A program made the translations under genes and the position numbers. A model generated the notes under the pieces. The model ran no database searches. It saw only the letters and a list, made by a program, of their open reading frames with translations, and had not been told where the DNA came from. Shown here in pieces: positions 5,360 through 6,266 of a stretch of 6,266 nucleotides of DNA. How positions within the stretch are numbered: the first letter of the stretch is position 1; each line of letters opens with the position of its first letter. Source of the DNA: Bacillota bacterium (GTDB lineage Bacteria > Bacillota > Clostridia > Christensenellales > Aristaeellaceae); the NCBI GenBank assembly GCA_023391725.1, contig JAEWAH010000197.1:1-6266 (forward strand). Reading direction: 5' to 3'.

Positions 5360-6266
5360 TTAACCTAACCTGACGTTAGCCAGCAGCCCCGTGACCACAT
5401 CGTCCATCAGGGCCATGACGCAGGGCTTGCCTTTGTCGGCCTTGGCCTGGAGGGCGATCTCATCGGATTGGAGGTTCGTTGGCGCGCTTTGGGCCTGAAG
5501 CACAAGTAGCGGGCAGTTTTCGCTGCCGATGCGCACGCACCCGGCCACCGCTAAGCCATTGGAGCCGTTTTTGTTGAAGGTGAAGCATTTGACGCCCTTG
5601 CCGTTGCGGCCCTGGGTATCAAAGTCCAGGGCCAGCAGGCGTTTGGCGCTGCCCCGGTCGCTGAGCAATACCAATTGGTCCTGCTTGGCCACCTGGCCGC
5701 CCCATACGAGGGCATCCCCTTTATCCAGCTGCATGCACTTGACGCCGCCGGTGGCCCGTCCCATGGCGGGCACGGTGTCGCTTGCAAAGCGGATGCACAT
5801 GCCTCCCCGGCTGATGAGCAGGATGTCATTTCCTTCTTCCATGGGGAAGACGGACAAAAGCGAATCGCCATCCTTCAGGTTGATGGCGGCAAACTTCTGC
5901 CTGCGCACATCATACTCGCTAGCGGCGGTGCGCTTGACCATTCCCAGGGCGGTGATGAACAGCAAATCCGGCTTGCCGGCCAATTCGGAGGATTTGACAC
6001 ACATCAACTGGCACAGGCTTTCGCCTTCCTCTAACCCGGCCAGCACGCCGGAGAGGAGAACGCCTCTGTCTTTGGGCCTGTTGGCCTCCGGCAGGCTTCC
6101 CACGGCCAGAGGATAGCAATTGCCCAAGTTCGTGAAGAACAAAAGCGTATGGTCCGTGAGGGTGCTAAACAGGAATCGCGAAACCTCGCTGATACCCGCT
6201 TGAGCGTCTGCGGGCGGCAGCTTTTCGTAGAATTTGGGGTACATGCGCTTGAGCTGTCCGCCGTAG
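5360..6266 (-). CDS. parC: DNA topoisomerase IV subunit A-like C-terminal domain (parC-like, 5' end outside window)
   Basis: Only the C-terminal 301 residues are visible. The frame stays open to the window edge (YGGQLKR before the internal Met at 6244), so that Met is not the start. ParC is the DNA-cleaving subunit of topoisomerase IV, which decatenates and relaxes DNA; the visible part is the DNA-wrapping beta-pinwheel, not the catalytic core. Blade signatures recur: TLLFFTNLGNCYPL, then NRPKDRGVLL; LLFITALGMVKRT; DVRRQKFAAINLKDGDSLLSV; ILLISRGGMCIRF, then MGRATGGVKCMQL; LVLLSDRGSAKRL, then GRNGKGVKCF. The GyrA box QRRGGKG of true gyrase is absent from the first blade, where NRPKDRG stands instead, which favours ParC over GyrA. 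The spacing resembles clostridial ParC proteins. It is transcribed towards fliD but separated by 328 bases, an inverted repeat and a new promoter, so it is probably not part of the flagellar operon. A divergent GyrA paralogue remains possible. Confidence 0.85.
   Translation of the reverse strand, partial: YGGQLKRMYPKFYEKLPPADAQAGISEVSRFLFSTLTDHTLLFFTNLGNCYPLAVGSLPEANRPKDRGVLLSGVLAGLEEGESLCQLMCVKSSELAGKPDLLFITALGMVKRTAASEYDVRRQKFAAINLKDGDSLLSVFPMEEGNDILLISRGGMCIRFASDTVPAMGRATGGVKCMQLDKGDALVWGGQVAKQDQLVLLSDRGSAKRLLALDFDTQGRNGKGVKCFTFNKNGSNGLAVAGCVRIGSENCPLLVLQAQSAPTNLQSDEIALQAKADKGKPCVMALMDDVVTGLLANVRLG

Noticed and set aside
5529..6116. Plus-strand open frame (195 residues) antisense to the parC-like gene
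   Set aside because: Its composition is rich in Ser, Pro and Arg, as expected from reading the opposite strand of a real gene, and no domain is visible.
5360..6244. Complete 294-residue protein starting at the Met at 6244
   Set aside because: The frame continues open upstream to the window edge with YGGQLKR, typical of the GyrA/ParC interior, so this Met is internal and the gene is cut by the window.

Overview
The window is most likely a piece of a chromosome from a motile, Gram-positive-type bacterium of the class Clostridia. Three things support this: strong AGGAGG-type ribosome binding sites ahead of fliD, fliS and motA; a topoisomerase IV A-subunit tail of the clostridial type; and a flagellar promoter of the Bacillus/Clostridium sigma-D form. 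No 16S or other phylogenetic marker is present, so the family cannot be fixed. Every convincing gene is on the minus strand, so the biological order runs from the right edge to the left.

Layout in transcription order. (1) 6266-5360 is the 3' part of a parC-like gene that enters from outside the window; only the C-terminal beta-pinwheel is visible. (2) 5359-5032 is a gene-free, AT-rich stretch. It holds an 11-bp inverted repeat with alternative folds, two smaller inverted repeats, a good sigma-28/SigD-type promoter, and a fliD ribosome binding site that lies in the loop of a small predicted hairpin. (3) 5031-117 is a compact late flagellar operon: fliD (filament cap), fliS (flagellin chaperone), an unnamed FliT/FlgN-like helical protein, motA and motB (stator). 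The fliS stop overlaps the next start as ATGA, and the other gaps are 16, 44 and 86 bases. (4) 116-1 is non-coding and contains two strong inverted repeats that probably mark the operon's 3' end.

The genes fit together as the late stage of flagellum building. FliD caps the filament, FliS and probably the FliT/FlgN-like protein chaperone late export substrates, and MotA/MotB form the ion channel that drives rotation. A SigD promoter ahead of fliD would delay expression until the hook-basal body is complete. A second partial match to the SigD -10 element sits just ahead of motA.

The window shows no sign of a new system: there are no mobile elements, CRISPR arrays, RNA genes or defence genes. 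The items most worth a second look are the MotB sequence (two asparagines just after the channel aspartate, GHTA in place of GHTD, an acidic low-complexity linker and a Gln/Pro/Thr-rich tail), the fliD leader hairpin, the competing hairpins after parC and the unassigned chaperone-like gene.
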